A stretch of 64,000 bases of DNA from contig CAWCWV010000001.1 of NCBI GenBank assembly GCA_963799365.1, forward strand, positions 372,001-436,000. Direction: 5' to 3'. The stretch comes from Marinirhabdus sp963799365 (GTDB lineage: Bacteria; Bacteroidota; Bacteroidia; Flavobacteriales; Flavobacteriaceae). The notes beneath the pieces were generated by a model that worked only from the letters and a program-made list of their open reading frames with translations, did not search any database and had not been told where the DNA came from. Numbering within the stretch: the stretch's first letter is position 1; every line of letters starts with the position of its first letter. Positions 34,547-45,075 of this stretch are shown here, one piece after another. The translations under genes were made by a program, and so were the position numbers.

Positions 34547-36727
34547 ATGAGAATAGTTCAATTTTATAAAATTTTAGCCATAGCAGGATTTGCTATTTGT
34601 ACCATAGCTTGTGTGGAAGATGATGAGTACGAGTTGCCAGAAACCGATATTTTTGACCCAGAATTGCAAGGCGAGCAAGTTTCTATTACCAGCGTAAAAT
34701 CAACTTTACTAGCTGCTCAGGCAGCAGGCGAAAAAACAGCCACTTTTGAAAGTACCAACACATTCATGAGTGGTTATGTAATTTCTACCGATGAGAGTGG
34801 AAATTTCTTTGAAGAGCTCATTCTTCAGGATGAAGTTGAAAATCCAACGGCAGGAATTAAAGTCTTACTGGATGTTAACCCATTATTCACTAAATATGAT
34901 CTAGGACGTAAGATTTTTATAAAATTAGACGGTCTTTCGGTGGGGGTGAATAGTGGCGTTATTGCCTTGGGTGTTTTAAATAGGAGTGAAATTGATAAAA
35001 TTTCAGCAGCAGTAGAAGATGAGTTTTTATTCCGTTCAACTCAAAAAGACACGCTCATTCCAAAAGTAAAGACCTTGAGCCAATTTACCAGCAACGATGT
35101 AAATACCTTAATCCAACTTCCAAATGCCCAATTTACCGAAAGCCAGATAGGGCTCACTTTTGCCAACGAACCAGGTGATGAATTTGATGGCGATAGACTC
35201 GTAGAAAGCTGTAGCGAAGATGGAGGGTCTATTCTTTTTCAAACCAGCACCTTTGCAGATTTTAGAGGGATTGCTATCCCGGAAGGTTCGGGAGTACTAA
35301 CGGCGATTTTAACTAGAAACTTTTTCGGCGATAAAAATGTACTAGTTATTCGAGATCCTAACGACCTTGTTTTTGATTCTGCCGAACGTTGCGAACCAAA
35401 ACCACTAGATCCTGGTTTGGAACCTACCACAACTTTTGCAGCGGTCCGCGCTAGATTTGAGCAAGCAGGAAATAGTTATGCAGCGTTTGGATTGGAGGAA
35501 GATCCGTTAATTATTGAAGGCTATGTAATTTCAAGTGATGAAAAAGGCAATTTTTTTGATGAAATTTTTATTCAGAATACCCCAGAAACCGAAGACTTAG
35601 GACCCAACAATCCGCGTTTGGGATTAAGAGTTATCATGGATAAAAATAATATTTATCAAACTTTTGAAGTAGGACGTAAAGTTTATATCATCTTAAATGG
35701 TCTGGCGGTAGACGAAGATACTGGTATCCTCACCTTAGGAATTCAAAATGTAAATGAAATCGTTAAAATCCCAAATGCGATTTTAGATAATTATGTGGTA
35801 GGAGGGGAAGAAATTGTAGCGCTAACGCCTTTAACCAAAAAGGTGAATCAGTTAAACGCAAACGACTTAAATACATTGGTAAATCTTAACGATATGCAAT
35901 TTATTGTCTCTCAAATTGGACTGACCTACGCAGGCGAACCTCAGGATAATTTTGATGGAGAGCGCAATTTACAAAGCTGTGACGATACCGGGAACATTCG
36001 ATTATTCACAAGTACTTTTGCCGATTTCAGATCGCAAATAGTAGCTGATGGTTCAGGAAGTATCACAGCGGTATACACCAGAAATTTCAGTAATGATGAG
36101 TCTGTACTTTCGGTAAGAGACCTTAACGATATCAATTTTACTGAAGCGAGATGTGATCCTCCTATAGTAGACTGCGGTCTGGCAGATGTTGTAGGTGCTA
36201 ATATACTTTTTTCCGACTTTTTTGAAACCCAAACAATTAACTCTCCAATTTCAGGGAACGGCTGGACCAACTATATTGAAGCAGGTACCGAAACCTGGGA
36301 AGCTTGGTTTGACAGTAGTGAGAATATGTCGTTGGGAATTTCGGCGCGTATGGGGTCTTTTAATTCTGGGGATGCCAGTTCTATTGGTTGGTTAATTACA
36401 CCCGAAATCAATTTTGATGTACAAACAGGTGAAACCTTGAATTTTAAAACCTCAAATAGTTTTGATGACGGAAGTGAACTGAAAGTGTTGTTTGCAGGTG
36501 ACTGGGACGGAAATGAAAACACGGTTCTCTCGGCTACCTGGATTGAGTTGGGATCTGCAACAATTGTAAGCGACAATGACGGTTTCCCAGAATGGATCCC
36601 TTCAGGAAATGTAAGTTTGTCCTGTGTGGAAGGCAGAGGTTATATTGCTTGGAAATACATAGGGAGTGGAAATCCAGATTTTGATGGTACTTTCGAGTTG
36701 GATGAGATTGAAATTCGTTCTAATTAG
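34547..36727 (+). CDS. Surface lipoprotein with two DUF5689 domains
   Basis: 726 residues. Lipoprotein signal peptide with lipobox TIAC followed by VEDDEYE, an acidic surface-export-like tag. Two DUF5689 repeats (about 45-285 and 295-545) are plainly duplicated: each has GYVISTDESGNFFEE / GYVISSDEKGNFFDE, the GRKIFIKLDGLSVG / GRKVYIILNGLAVD segment, SQIGLTFANEPGDEFDGDR / SQIGLTYAGEPQDNFDGER, and TSTFADFR. These resemble OB-fold nucleic-acid-binding modules. The C-terminus (about 570-726: SPISGNGWTNYIEAG, ISARMGSFNSGDASSIGWLITP) is a choice-of-anchor J type jelly roll. It plays the SusD-like role to the receptor just upstream; a ligand of nucleic-acid type is inferred. Confidence 0.88.
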   Translation: MRIVQFYKILAIAGFAICTIACVEDDEYELPETDIFDPELQGEQVSITSVKSTLLAAQAAGEKTATFESTNTFMSGYVISTDESGNFFEELILQDEVENPTAGIKVLLDVNPLFTKYDLGRKIFIKLDGLSVGVNSGVIALGVLNRSEIDKISAAVEDEFLFRSTQKDTLIPKVKTLSQFTSNDVNTLIQLPNAQFTESQIGLTFANEPGDEFDGDRLVESCSEDGGSILFQTSTFADFRGIAIPEGSGVLTAILTRNFFGDKNVLVIRDPNDLVFDSAERCEPKPLDPGLEPTTTFAAVRARFEQAGNSYAAFGLEEDPLIIEGYVISSDEKGNFFDEIFIQNTPETEDLGPNNPRLGLRVIMDKNNIYQTFEVGRKVYIILNGLAVDEDTGILTLGIQNVNEIVKIPNAILDNYVVGGEEIVALTPLTKKVNQLNANDLNTLVNLNDMQFIVSQIGLTYAGEPQDNFDGERNLQSCDDTGNIRLFTSTFADFRSQIVADGSGSITAVYTRNFSNDESVLSVRDLNDINFTEARCDPPIVDCGLADVVGANILFSDFFETQTINSPISGNGWTNYIEAGTETWEAWFDSSENMSLGISARMGSFNSGDASSIGWLITPEINFDVQTGETLNFKTSNSFDDGSELKVLFAGDWDGNENTVLSATWIELGSATIVSDNDGFPEWIPSGNVSLSCVEGRGYIAWKYIGSGNPDFDGTFELDEIEIRSN

Positions 36728-37105
36728 TGAAAAATAGATCTACAAGAAAATACCTTTCTTCTATAAGAAGGTTTTTTATGCTGAAATTTTAATGACTCGA
36801 AAATGTTTAGGATGAAATTGAGAATTGTTCAGCAGAAAACATCTTTTAAATCATAATTTTTGTTACAAATGCTCCTCACGCAAACTTTAAAAACTAAAGC
36901 AGCCGAGTGCCTTTTATAATTGGTCGAAACGCCATTTCAAAAAGCATATTAAGAGAAAAATGGAAAAGCCATCACAGATGTGATGACTTTTCGCCCCAAA
37001 TTTGATCGACACCCTAAGGTATCAACCTACTTATGTACAACAAATCTATAAAAAAAAGGCGTTGCAATTTGTAAGATTATTCCGATTATGAAAAAATACG
37101 TGTTT
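36728..37105. other. Intergenic region between DUF5689 gene and sugar permease gene
   Basis: A 378-base gap between convergent genes. Apart from the hairpin at 36752-36777, it holds a second inverted repeat at 36964-36991 (AAAAGCCATCACA / TGTGATGACTTTT, one mismatch) that could terminate the opposite strand. The rest is AT-rich, has no plausible open frame, and I see nothing else in it. Confidence 0.5.
36752..36777 (+). terminator. Terminator after the DUF5689 lipoprotein gene
   Basis: ACCTTTCTT and AAGAAGGT pair with one bulged T around a short loop, followed by a run of six T residues, 25 bases past the stop codon. Confidence 0.65.
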
Positions 37106-38422
37106 CTACGTAGTAGGTAACAATTTGGTTCTCTGTTTTTTACACCCAAAGAATAGGATGTAAGCATAACAGAGTAGGACTAAAACAAATGCAATCTTAA
37201 AGCCTAATGTGTCTGCCAAATAACCATACATAGGAGGGATAATAGCTCCTCCAAAGATAGCGGTACAAAGTAAACCAGAGGCTTGAGGTTTTAAATCTCC
37301 AAGACCCTCCAGGGTGAGTGTAAAAATGGTGGGAAACATAATAGAGTTAAAAAGTCCAACTGCCAATATAGCCCACATGGCTACTAAACCAGTTGTGTTC
37401 ATGGAGATACAAATCATTAAAATGGCGAGACCAGCGAAAATGGTCAAAACTTTCCCGGGTTTAATAAGTTTAGTAAGCACTGCGCCAATAAATCTACCTA
37501 TCATAGCGCCTCCCCAGTATAGAAATACAAAAGAACCAACAATCGCTTTTGCATCCACATCGGTAAGTTCTTTACCAAGCATATTTGTTGCAAAACTATT
37601 GGTAAAATTATTTTCTATAACGGCAGTAACTAAATTCATATCCAGAAAATAAAGAACCAAAAAACTACCTATTGCTACTTCGGCTCCTACGTATACAAAA
37701 ATGCCTATTACGCCCATGACAGCTATTTTGTTGTTCAGTAAAATTAAAAAACCACCTTTTGGACTACTCTCTAATATTTTGGGGAGTTTAATAAATAAAA
37801 ATAATAATGCTAAAAATGCAATGCAACCAGCCAGTACCAAGAATGGAGAGGATACAGCAGAAGCTTCAGCAATATAATATTCTTGTTGTTCGGTATCTGT
37901 GAATGTAGCTATTACTTCAGAAGACATGATGGTATCACTCAATAGAAATGAAGCCCCGACTATTGGAGCAATTGTAGTGCCTACAGAATTAAAAGCTTGC
38001 GCCAAATTAAGTCGGCTGGAAGCTCCTGTTTCGCTCCCAAGAACTGCAACATAAGGATTTGCGGCTACTTGGAGAATAGTAATGCCAGCAGCGAGTGTAA
38101 AATATCCTATTATAAACACCAAGAAAATGCGCTCGCTTGCAGCAGGTGAAAATAATAAACAACCAATTGCCATAACAGTAAGGCCTAAAATAATTCCCTT
38201 CTTATAGCCAATTTTTAATAACAACCATCCTGCAGGGACTGAGAATAAAAAGTAAGCTCCAAAAAAAGCAAACTGAACTAATACTGCCTGAAAATTTGAA
38301 AGCTCGAAAACATCTTTCAGTCTTGGGATAAGACTATCTACTAACACGGTAATAAATCCCCATAAAAAGAACAAAAGTGTTACAATTATAAATGCTGAAG
38401 TGTACTTTTTTTTGGGGGTCAT
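37106..38422 (-). CDS. Sugar MFS transporter (FucP/GluP-type)
   Basis: 438 residues with 12 predicted membrane helices. The N-terminus FIIVTLLFFLWGFITVLVDSLIPRLKDVF and PAGWLLLKIGYKKGIILGL place it in the fucose:H+ symporter family, which includes glucose/galactose and N-acetylglucosamine or mannose permeases of Bacteroidota. NPYVAVLGSETGASSRLNLAQAFNSVGTTIAP is the family core; the C-terminal half carries FPTIFTLTLEGLG and QASGLLCTAIFGGAIIPP. The start is ten bases after the stop of the glycosylasparaginase gene, so one operon. With the mannosidase upstream, mannose or GlcNAc is a plausible substrate. Confidence 0.92.
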   Translation of the reverse strand: MTPKKKYTSAFIIVTLLFFLWGFITVLVDSLIPRLKDVFELSNFQAVLVQFAFFGAYFLFSVPAGWLLLKIGYKKGIILGLTVMAIGCLLFSPAASERIFLVFIIGYFTLAAGITILQVAANPYVAVLGSETGASSRLNLAQAFNSVGTTIAPIVGASFLLSDTIMSSEVIATFTDTEQQEYYIAEASAVSSPFLVLAGCIAFLALLFLFIKLPKILESSPKGGFLILLNNKIAVMGVIGIFVYVGAEVAIGSFLVLYFLDMNLVTAVIENNFTNSFATNMLGKELTDVDAKAIVGSFVFLYWGGAMIGRFIGAVLTKLIKPGKVLTIFAGLAILMICISMNTTGLVAMWAILAVGLFNSIMFPTIFTLTLEGLGDLKPQASGLLCTAIFGGAIIPPMYGYLADTLGFKIAFVLVLLCYAYILFFGCKKQRTKLLPTT

Positions 38423-38431
38423 ATGCTGGAG

Positions 38432-39448
38432 TTAGGAAGGTTTGTGATAAAAGTCTACTAGTATATTCTCATTCGTTTTGTTTTCGTACTTCATCATAGT
38501 AAAACCCTCGTGAATACAATATGCTCCTGTTTCGCCCGCTTTATTCATCGCGATATAGGCAATTTGAAAGTCTTTGTATTTGTTATTTTTTGAAACGATT
38601 CGGTTAATAGCTTCTTCACAGGCGGCTTGGGGAGACATTCCGTTTCGCATGAGTTCAACAATTAAAAAACTACCTACCGTTTTCACTACCTCTTCGCCCA
38701 TTCCTGTGGCTACGGCGCCACCTACTTCATTGTCTAAAAACAAACCGCTGCCAATAATAGGGCTGTCACCTACCCGACCTTTCATTTTATAAGAGAGTCC
38801 GCTTGTGGTGCAAACACCAGCAATGTCACCTTTTTTGTCCATGGTTAGCATCCCAATAGTATCGTGGTTTTCAATATTAATAAGGGGTTTGTATTCGGGA
38901 CTTTTAAGCCATTCTTGCCAGGCTTTTTTAGATTCTTCTGTAAGCAGATTTTCAGTTTCAAAACCTGATAGCGTTGCAAACTCTTCGGCACCTTCGCCCA
39001 CTAAGATCACGTGGGGTGTCTCTTCCATCACTTTTCTTGCTAAAGCCGCCACATGACTAGTATTAGAAACAGCCATCACGGCGCCACAATCACCATTAGT
39101 TGCCATGACACAAGCATCCAGCGTTACATTTCCTTCGCGATCTGGGGCGCCACCTTTCCCAACAGTAGTGTTTTTTAAATTTTGTTCTTCTACCGATACT
39201 CCTTCAATTGCTGCTTCCAAGGCAGGTTTTCCAGCTTCTAACGCGTCACCAGCTGTTTGATTTGCACTAGTAAATTGCCACGTACATATAGCGAGAGGAA
39301 GATTTGCCGGTTTTTTGCTCATTGTTTTTATTTTATATGAAGGTTTTCCTGTTTTCTGCTTTTCATCGGCACAGGCGATGGCACTTATTGCAAACGAAGC
39401 ACCCAATGTACCTACTGCTGTGTTTCTAATAAATTTTCTTCTTTTCAA
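38432..39448 (-). CDS. N4-(beta-N-acetylglucosaminyl)-L-asparaginase
   Basis: Cleaves the GlcNAc-Asn bond that joins N-glycans to protein. 338 residues, an Ntn hydrolase made as a precursor; the autocleavage site and catalytic nucleophile is T197 in NIENH195DTIGM. The substrate-binding segments GRVGDSPIIGSGLFLDNEVGGAVATGMGEE and the N-terminal PLAICTW agree with the family. The leader MKRRKFIRNTAVGTLGASFAISAIAC is Tat-like (twin Arg) and ends in a lipobox-like IAC, so a folded export to the periplasm is likely. Flanked by a GH92 mannosidase and a sugar permease; together they form an N-glycan catabolic set. Confidence 0.94.
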   Translation of the reverse strand: MKRRKFIRNTAVGTLGASFAISAIACADEKQKTGKPSYKIKTMSKKPANLPLAICTWQFTSANQTAGDALEAGKPALEAAIEGVSVEEQNLKNTTVGKGGAPDREGNVTLDACVMATNGDCGAVMAVSNTSHVAALARKVMEETPHVILVGEGAEEFATLSGFETENLLTEESKKAWQEWLKSPEYKPLINIENHDTIGMLTMDKKGDIAGVCTTSGLSYKMKGRVGDSPIIGSGLFLDNEVGGAVATGMGEEVVKTVGSFLIVELMRNGMSPQAACEEAINRIVSKNNKYKDFQIAYIAMNKAGETGAYCIHEGFTMMKYENKTNENILVDFYHKPS

Positions 39449-39544
39449 AATATATTAATTTCAAATGATTGTTATGATACAAAATAAGTTAGCTTAATTG
39501 ATTTCTCAATCAAAGGTAGCTGAGTATCCCGATATCTAGGGGGT

Positions 39545-42473
39545 TTATTTAATTTCAATTTCATCCACAAAAATCCATGCATCACCGCCCTTTCCTACAT
39601 GCCAGTCTGGTAATGTACCGGCATTTTTTGCAACAATTTTTATATACCGGGCACTATAGTTGTTCATTCTGAAAATAGCAGTTTCAATTTTAATGCTATC
39701 AGATTGATTTTTTGAGTCGAAGCTTACCTTTGGCAAGGACTTATAGAAATTCCTAGGATTGTCGGACACATAACATTCCACTTCAGTAGGGAGAAGAATC
39801 CAACTCCCCTGATCCTGTAAAAAGTTAACCGATATTTCATCAATAGATCGCACACTGCCTAGATCTACTATAGCAACTACATCTTTTCCCCAGTAGCCCT
39901 GCCAGGCTCCCGTCCTAAAATCTTTAGCACCACGAATGCCATCGATAAGTGCATTGTTGCCTCCGGCATTGTATTCGTTCGCAAATTTTGTTTCTAAAGT
40001 AATACTTACGTCTTTATCTATTTTATAAAATTGGGTTTCCAGAACTTCACTTTTTTGACCGCTTCTTTCAGCATACGTTTTTAAAAGTGTTTTAGCTGAA
40101 ATGGTCACTGAATTTTTATATTTAGAAAATTCTCCATCGTTCAAACTATAAAAAATAGCAGCCTCTTTTTCTGAAACTTTCAATGCCAATGTAGTAGAAT
40201 CTTTAAAAGCTACGGTACCTTCTACCAAAAATGGAGAAAGCAGAATTTTGTGGTCTTTAATTTCTGTCTTTGGGATGTTTTTATCTTTGGTGCCCCAACT
40301 GCTTGGGATATTTGTCATTTCAAAAACAAGCGTTCCTCCGTTAATGATCTCCTCGTGATATAAATAGGTTCGATCTAATGATTTTCCATTCAATGTTGCC
40401 GAAGCTATGTATTTGTTACTTTCAGAAACAGTATTAGCAATCACTGTAAATTGTTTTCCGTTTTCTAGATGAATAGTTGCTTTTGGAAACAATGGTGTGC
40501 CAATAATATATTGATTACTTCCTGGGGTAACAGGATAAAATCCTAATGAACTAAACACATACCAGGCACTCATTTGCCCACAGTCTTCGTTGCCAGAAAT
40601 ACCGTCAGGAGTGTTGGTGTACAATTCGGTCAAAATTTGGCGGACTAGCTCTTGGGTTCGTTGTGGATTATTCACAAAATTATAGAGGTATGCCATATGG
40701 TGGCTAGGTTCGTTTCCGTGGGCGTATTGGCCAATAAGTCCCGTAATATCTGCTTGATTACGACCTGAAGTTTCGGTTTTTGCAGTAAATAATTTGTCTA
40801 AATGTGCTTTAAATTTTCCCTTACCGCCCATTAAAGCTATCATCCCAGAAATATCTTGTGGCGCGTACAGGCTGTATTGCCAGGCGTTGGCTTCGGTATA
40901 ATTAAAGTTTACTTCAAAAGGATCGAAAGGTTCAAACCATGTATTGTTAAAACGTCCTTGAAAGAAATTGGTTTCTGGGTTGAAGAGGTTTTTATAATGC
41001 TGGGCTCTTTTTATATAAACTTCATAATCTTCAGTCTTGCCCAATTTTTTGGCCATTTGCGCAATGGTCCAGTCGTCGTAAGCATATTCCAGGGTTTTCG
41101 AAACACTTTCACTTTCTTCTTCCACGGGAATAAATCCTAATTTTTTATAAGATGCCAACCCTAACTTGTCCTGAGCGGCACTGTGTTTTATGGCTTCTAA
41201 GGCTTTTTCAGCATCAAAACCTTCAATTCCTTTTAAATATGCGTCGGCAATCACAGAAACGCCGTGGTAACCAATCATACAACCCGTGTAGTTGGCGCTG
41301 AGGTCCCAGATCGGGATAATACCCCCTTCGTCATATTTTGCCAGCATAGTGTTTATAAAATCGCTGGTCCGGTCTTGCTCAATAATTGTATACAGTGGGT
41401 GTGCAGCGCGGTAGGTGTCCCATAATGAAAAGACGGTATAATAATCGAAATCTTGTGTTTCGTGAATTTCTAAATCCATCCCACGGTAGCGGCCATCTAC
41501 ATCCTGATACAAATTTGGCGCTAGCATAGTGTGGTATAAAGCCGTATAAAAATTAGTTTTATAGTTTTCATTATCACTTTCTACAACAATCTTGCTGAGT
41601 TGTTTTTCCCAGGTATTGTTGGCCTTTGTTTTTAGTTGGTCAAAGGTTTTATTGGCTATTTCTGTTTCTCTATTTTTCTTGGCACCATCAGCATCCACGG
41701 CCGATATCCCAACTTTGGCATACACAGGTTCGTTGCTAGGATTTATGAATTTGATGGCAGCTTTTACAGGACGGTTATGTTCATCCAGCAAGAGATTTGC
41801 AGGTTCAAACTCGTGCGAAAATTCTATGTCGAACCATAGCCTCTGGTCTTCTGCCCAGGCTTTGGAATGTCTATAACCACGAAGTGTGTTGGAAGGCTGT
41901 GCAATAATTTTGGAATCCAGCAACTTGTCGCGATGCTGAAGGTCTAAAGTAAGCCATTGATTTTCAGCTGAAGGAAACTTATATTGATGCATTCCCGCTC
42001 TTTGGGTAACTGTAAGTGCTACCTCTATATTCGTTTCGTCTAGATGTACTTTGTAGAATCCTGGATTGGCTTCTTCTTTGTCGTGAGAGAATTTTGAGCT
42101 GTAGCCTTTTTTTCCATCCGCACCGTTGTTAAAATTTAATTCGTTGGTAGGCATTAATAGTACGTCTCCATAGTCGCTTACACCAGTACCGCTGAGGTGG
42201 GTGTGTGAAAAGCCGTAAACTATGGTGTCACTATAATGATAGCCACTACAACCGTCCCAACCTTCAAGTCGCGTATCCGGCCAACTGGACCATCCCAAAG
42301 GGCAAGCTAGCGCCGGGATATGTGTGGCCGTGACCACCAGTGCCTATAAATGTATTTACGTAGGAGGTGAGGGGTTTTTGGTTTTCAGCGGGGGTTATAG
42401 TTACATTATTTTCTTTTTCTCCACAGCTAAAAAGAGCTGCTATCATTGCAAATAGAAGAATGAAATTATTCAT
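39545..42473 (-). pseudogene. GH92 alpha-mannosidase, frameshifted near the N-terminus
   Basis: An exo-acting Ca-dependent alpha-mannosidase family protein of about 975 residues. The first piece (42473 to about 42282) carries a lipoprotein signal (ALFSCGEKE) and the conserved TSYVNTFIGTGGHGHTYPGASLPFGMVQL; the second resumes in another frame with PDTRLEGWDGCSGYHYSD and runs intact to 39545. At 42281 one base stands where a codon (usually Ser) is expected, i.e. two bases are missing. The rest is complete: GNEDCGQMSAWYVFSSLGFYPV, a chitobiase-C-like module and an F5/8 discoidin-type C-terminus (GAWQGYWGKDVVAIVDLG). The absence of other damage suggests either a recent mutation or a sequence error. 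First gene of the N-glycan set. Confidence 0.85.
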
Positions 42474-42587
42474 TTGAGTTTTTAAAGTCTGAAAAGATAC
42501 AAAAGTTTGTTGTAAGGATTATGGGTCATGTTTTACAGAAATCACTATTTTTAGCCATCCCTATTCATTTAATAAGTTGTAGACCGA

Positions 42588-43712
42588 TTGGAAATTAATA
42601 TAGTTTATAGCTTAATTGTAGCTGCTATCCTTCAAGGATTTTGGTTAAGTTTTTTTATACTCGGGACAGAAAAGTTTAACACAAAGGCTTCGAAATTTTT
42701 AGGGCTCCTTATTTTGGCTGTAACTCTTACACAATTACAATATTTTTTAGGAGAAATAGGCATCATTACAGGGCGACAATTGAATGCAATCCATTTACCT
42801 TATGAATTTTTACAAGCTCCATTCTTGTACTTTTTTGTAACCTATTATATCAATCCGAATAAGAATGTGTACAACCTAGAAAAAGCACTATTTATTCCAG
42901 CCGCATTTTTTTTAACACTCACACTAGGATACAAGATAATTGCCTTTACAACTAATGAAAATTGGGAAGAACACCCAGTTCTAAGAGCCTTAGCATACTT
43001 TAATAGCCATTACGGAGAGATTGCAAACATAGTAGTTTTACTTACAGTAGTCATACTATTGTTGTTTACGATATTCAAATTTAAAAGAAATGCCCAGTCA
43101 TATAACACTACTACTATAGATGCTGAATTTTTGTGGCTTAAAATTTTATTGTTTACCATTTTAATAGTCCTCATATTCTATTCTTATTACATATTTCAAT
43201 TTTTTATAGATGAAAACGCTTCCTATTTTATTGTTGATATAACAGTTAGTATTTTAATATACTTATTAGGATATATAGGCATACATAAATTGAATATTAT
43301 TAAGGAGCGAGAAAGTATAAGATCGTTTAATCGCACCCTAAGGCAGTCCTATGCTATAGTAGAGAATTCAAAAAATGAGCATATTACAAAAATTGAAGAG
43401 ATTCTCTCAAATGATAAAAGATTCCTAGACCCCAATTTGTCTGCTGAAACGCTAGCTGAAGAATTACAGTTAAGCAAAAGCCATCTTTCGCGAATTTTTA
43501 ATAATGAAATGAAGGTAAGTTTTACCGATTATATAAATACACTTCGGGTGGAAGAAGCCAAAAAATACCTGCTAAATCCTGAATTTTCAAACTACACATT
43601 AGTTGCCATTGGTCTGGAAGCAGGATTTAATTCTAAGACTACTTTCAATACTACTTTCAAGAAAATAACTGGGCAAACCCCTTCAGAGTTTAGGAAAAGC
43701 GCTTCAAATTAG
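42588..43712 (+). CDS. AraC-family regulator with N-terminal membrane domain
   Basis: 374 residues from a TTG start at 42588; no ATG lies within the first hundred codons, so the TTG seems genuine. Six or seven hydrophobic segments fill residues 1-240, followed by an AraC-type DNA-binding domain (about 265-370) with LSAETLAEELQLSKSHLSRIFNNEMKVSFTDYINTLRVEEAKKYL and the second HTH ending FNSKTTFNTTFKKITGQTPSEFRK. It is a membrane-anchored transcription factor, common in flavobacteria. Divergent from the GH92-asparaginase-permease operon, with 114 bases between, so it is the likely regulator of N-glycan use, possibly responding to a sugar at the membrane. Confidence 0.88.
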   Translation: MEINIVYSLIVAAILQGFWLSFFILGTEKFNTKASKFLGLLILAVTLTQLQYFLGEIGIITGRQLNAIHLPYEFLQAPFLYFFVTYYINPNKNVYNLEKALFIPAAFFLTLTLGYKIIAFTTNENWEEHPVLRALAYFNSHYGEIANIVVLLTVVILLLFTIFKFKRNAQSYNTTTIDAEFLWLKILLFTILIVLIFYSYYIFQFFIDENASYFIVDITVSILIYLLGYIGIHKLNIIKERESIRSFNRTLRQSYAIVENSKNEHITKIEEILSNDKRFLDPNLSAETLAEELQLSKSHLSRIFNNEMKVSFTDYINTLRVEEAKKYLLNPEFSNYTLVAIGLEAGFNSKTTFNTTFKKITGQTPSEFRKSASN

Positions 43713-43798
43713 TTCCATTTTTTGCTGTTTAGATTATCTCGAACGTCTATAACACTGCAGTAAGGTACTTTCGATTTCGAATTTAAAATCAATTCATC

Positions 43799-45070
43799 AT
43801 GAAATCGTTCAAAATTTCAAATACATTATATTAGAGTTTATTATTATATGGTATATTAAGAAATGAATATTTGTGAAGTTATAGTATTTGATATAGTAGT
43901 AATATGTAGGTAATAAACTGATGGTTATTATTTTGAATTAATTAATATTTTAATAGGAGATTTGGTATGATTTGTGATATTAAATTAGATAATGTAGGTA
44001 ATAGTATGAAATAATGGGAGCAATAGATTTTCAGGCTTTGAAAGCTAGGTGGTATATTGTTGGAGGTATTAGATTGGATATATAGGTGAAAAGATATGAC
44101 GGTAGCGGATTACTGATTTAAAATTAGATAGTACAGGTGCTATTAATGCAAAAGTATTGGGAAAGTATGGTGATAGTTTTAGCAGAACAGACTGTGATGG
44201 TGGTTATATTATTGGCGATTCTAACTCAGCATCAGGGATAAGTCTGAAGGAATATAGGTGCTAACGATTATTGGATAGTTAAACTGAACTAAATGGTACG
44301 TAATGGGAAAATAATAGGAGGATGGATACGAATTACTTGTGATATATACAAACAACAGATGGGGGTTATCTTATTGGGGGATACTCAAAATGAATATATG
44401 GTGATAAAACTGAAAATTCAAAGGTGATTTTGACTATTGGATTGTAAAATTGGATAGTGGCGGAACTATAACTTGGCAAAATACATAGGTGGAGGTGGTA
44501 TTGACTACGAGGGATGTGCAACAACTCTGATGGAAATTATATGATTGCAGGGTGGTCTAATAGCAACATTTCAGGCGATAAAAGCGAGAACTAAATGGGG
44601 GTTATGACTATTGGTTGGTTCGGCTGAATACTAATGGAGATATCATTAGCAAAATTCTATAGGTGGAGCGCAGACGAGTCTGGCACATATTTATTGGAAG
44701 ATAGTGATGGAAACTTTGTATTCTTTTGCTCATGATAGCAACACCTCTGGAGACAAAAGTGATGATAGTGAAGGCTTGGACGATTATTGGATATTTAAAA
44801 CTACACCAGCATACTTGGGGTTACGTCAAACCATTTAATAGTTTATTAGCATTATATCCCAACCAACTTCAGGAAGTTTCACAGTGATTTAGGCAAAAGT
44901 TTTCCAGAAATAAACACCACCATCACAAACATCTCGAGCAAGTAGTTGCTTTTGAACGATTTGTAAATACGATACGTTGGAGCTAACCTTCAAGGTAGTC
45001 CGGGGATTTATTTTGTGACGTTGCTTACTGCGGAAGGAGTTTCGGAAACATAAAAATCATTAAAAACTAA
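43799..45070 (+). pseudogene. Decayed T9SS surface protein with internal repeats
   Basis: No long frame is open, but conceptual reading across frames gives an ATG (43799, ATGAAATCGTTCAA, the same first 14 bases as the T9SS gene at 46706), at least five repeats of about 50-59 residues with DGGY(I/L)(I/L)GGxSNSxxSGDKSE and DYW(I/L)VKLxxxG, spaced 150-176 bases, and a T9SS C-terminal sorting domain (PTSGSFTV, NILGQVVAFERFVNTDTLEL, GIYFVTLLTAEG) ending at 45070. The sorting-domain DNA is nearly identical to the one at 47805-48036, from which it differs mostly by single-base losses. Either a pseudogene or an unpolished sequence stretch. Confidence 0.75.
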
Positions 45071-45075
45071 TCATT

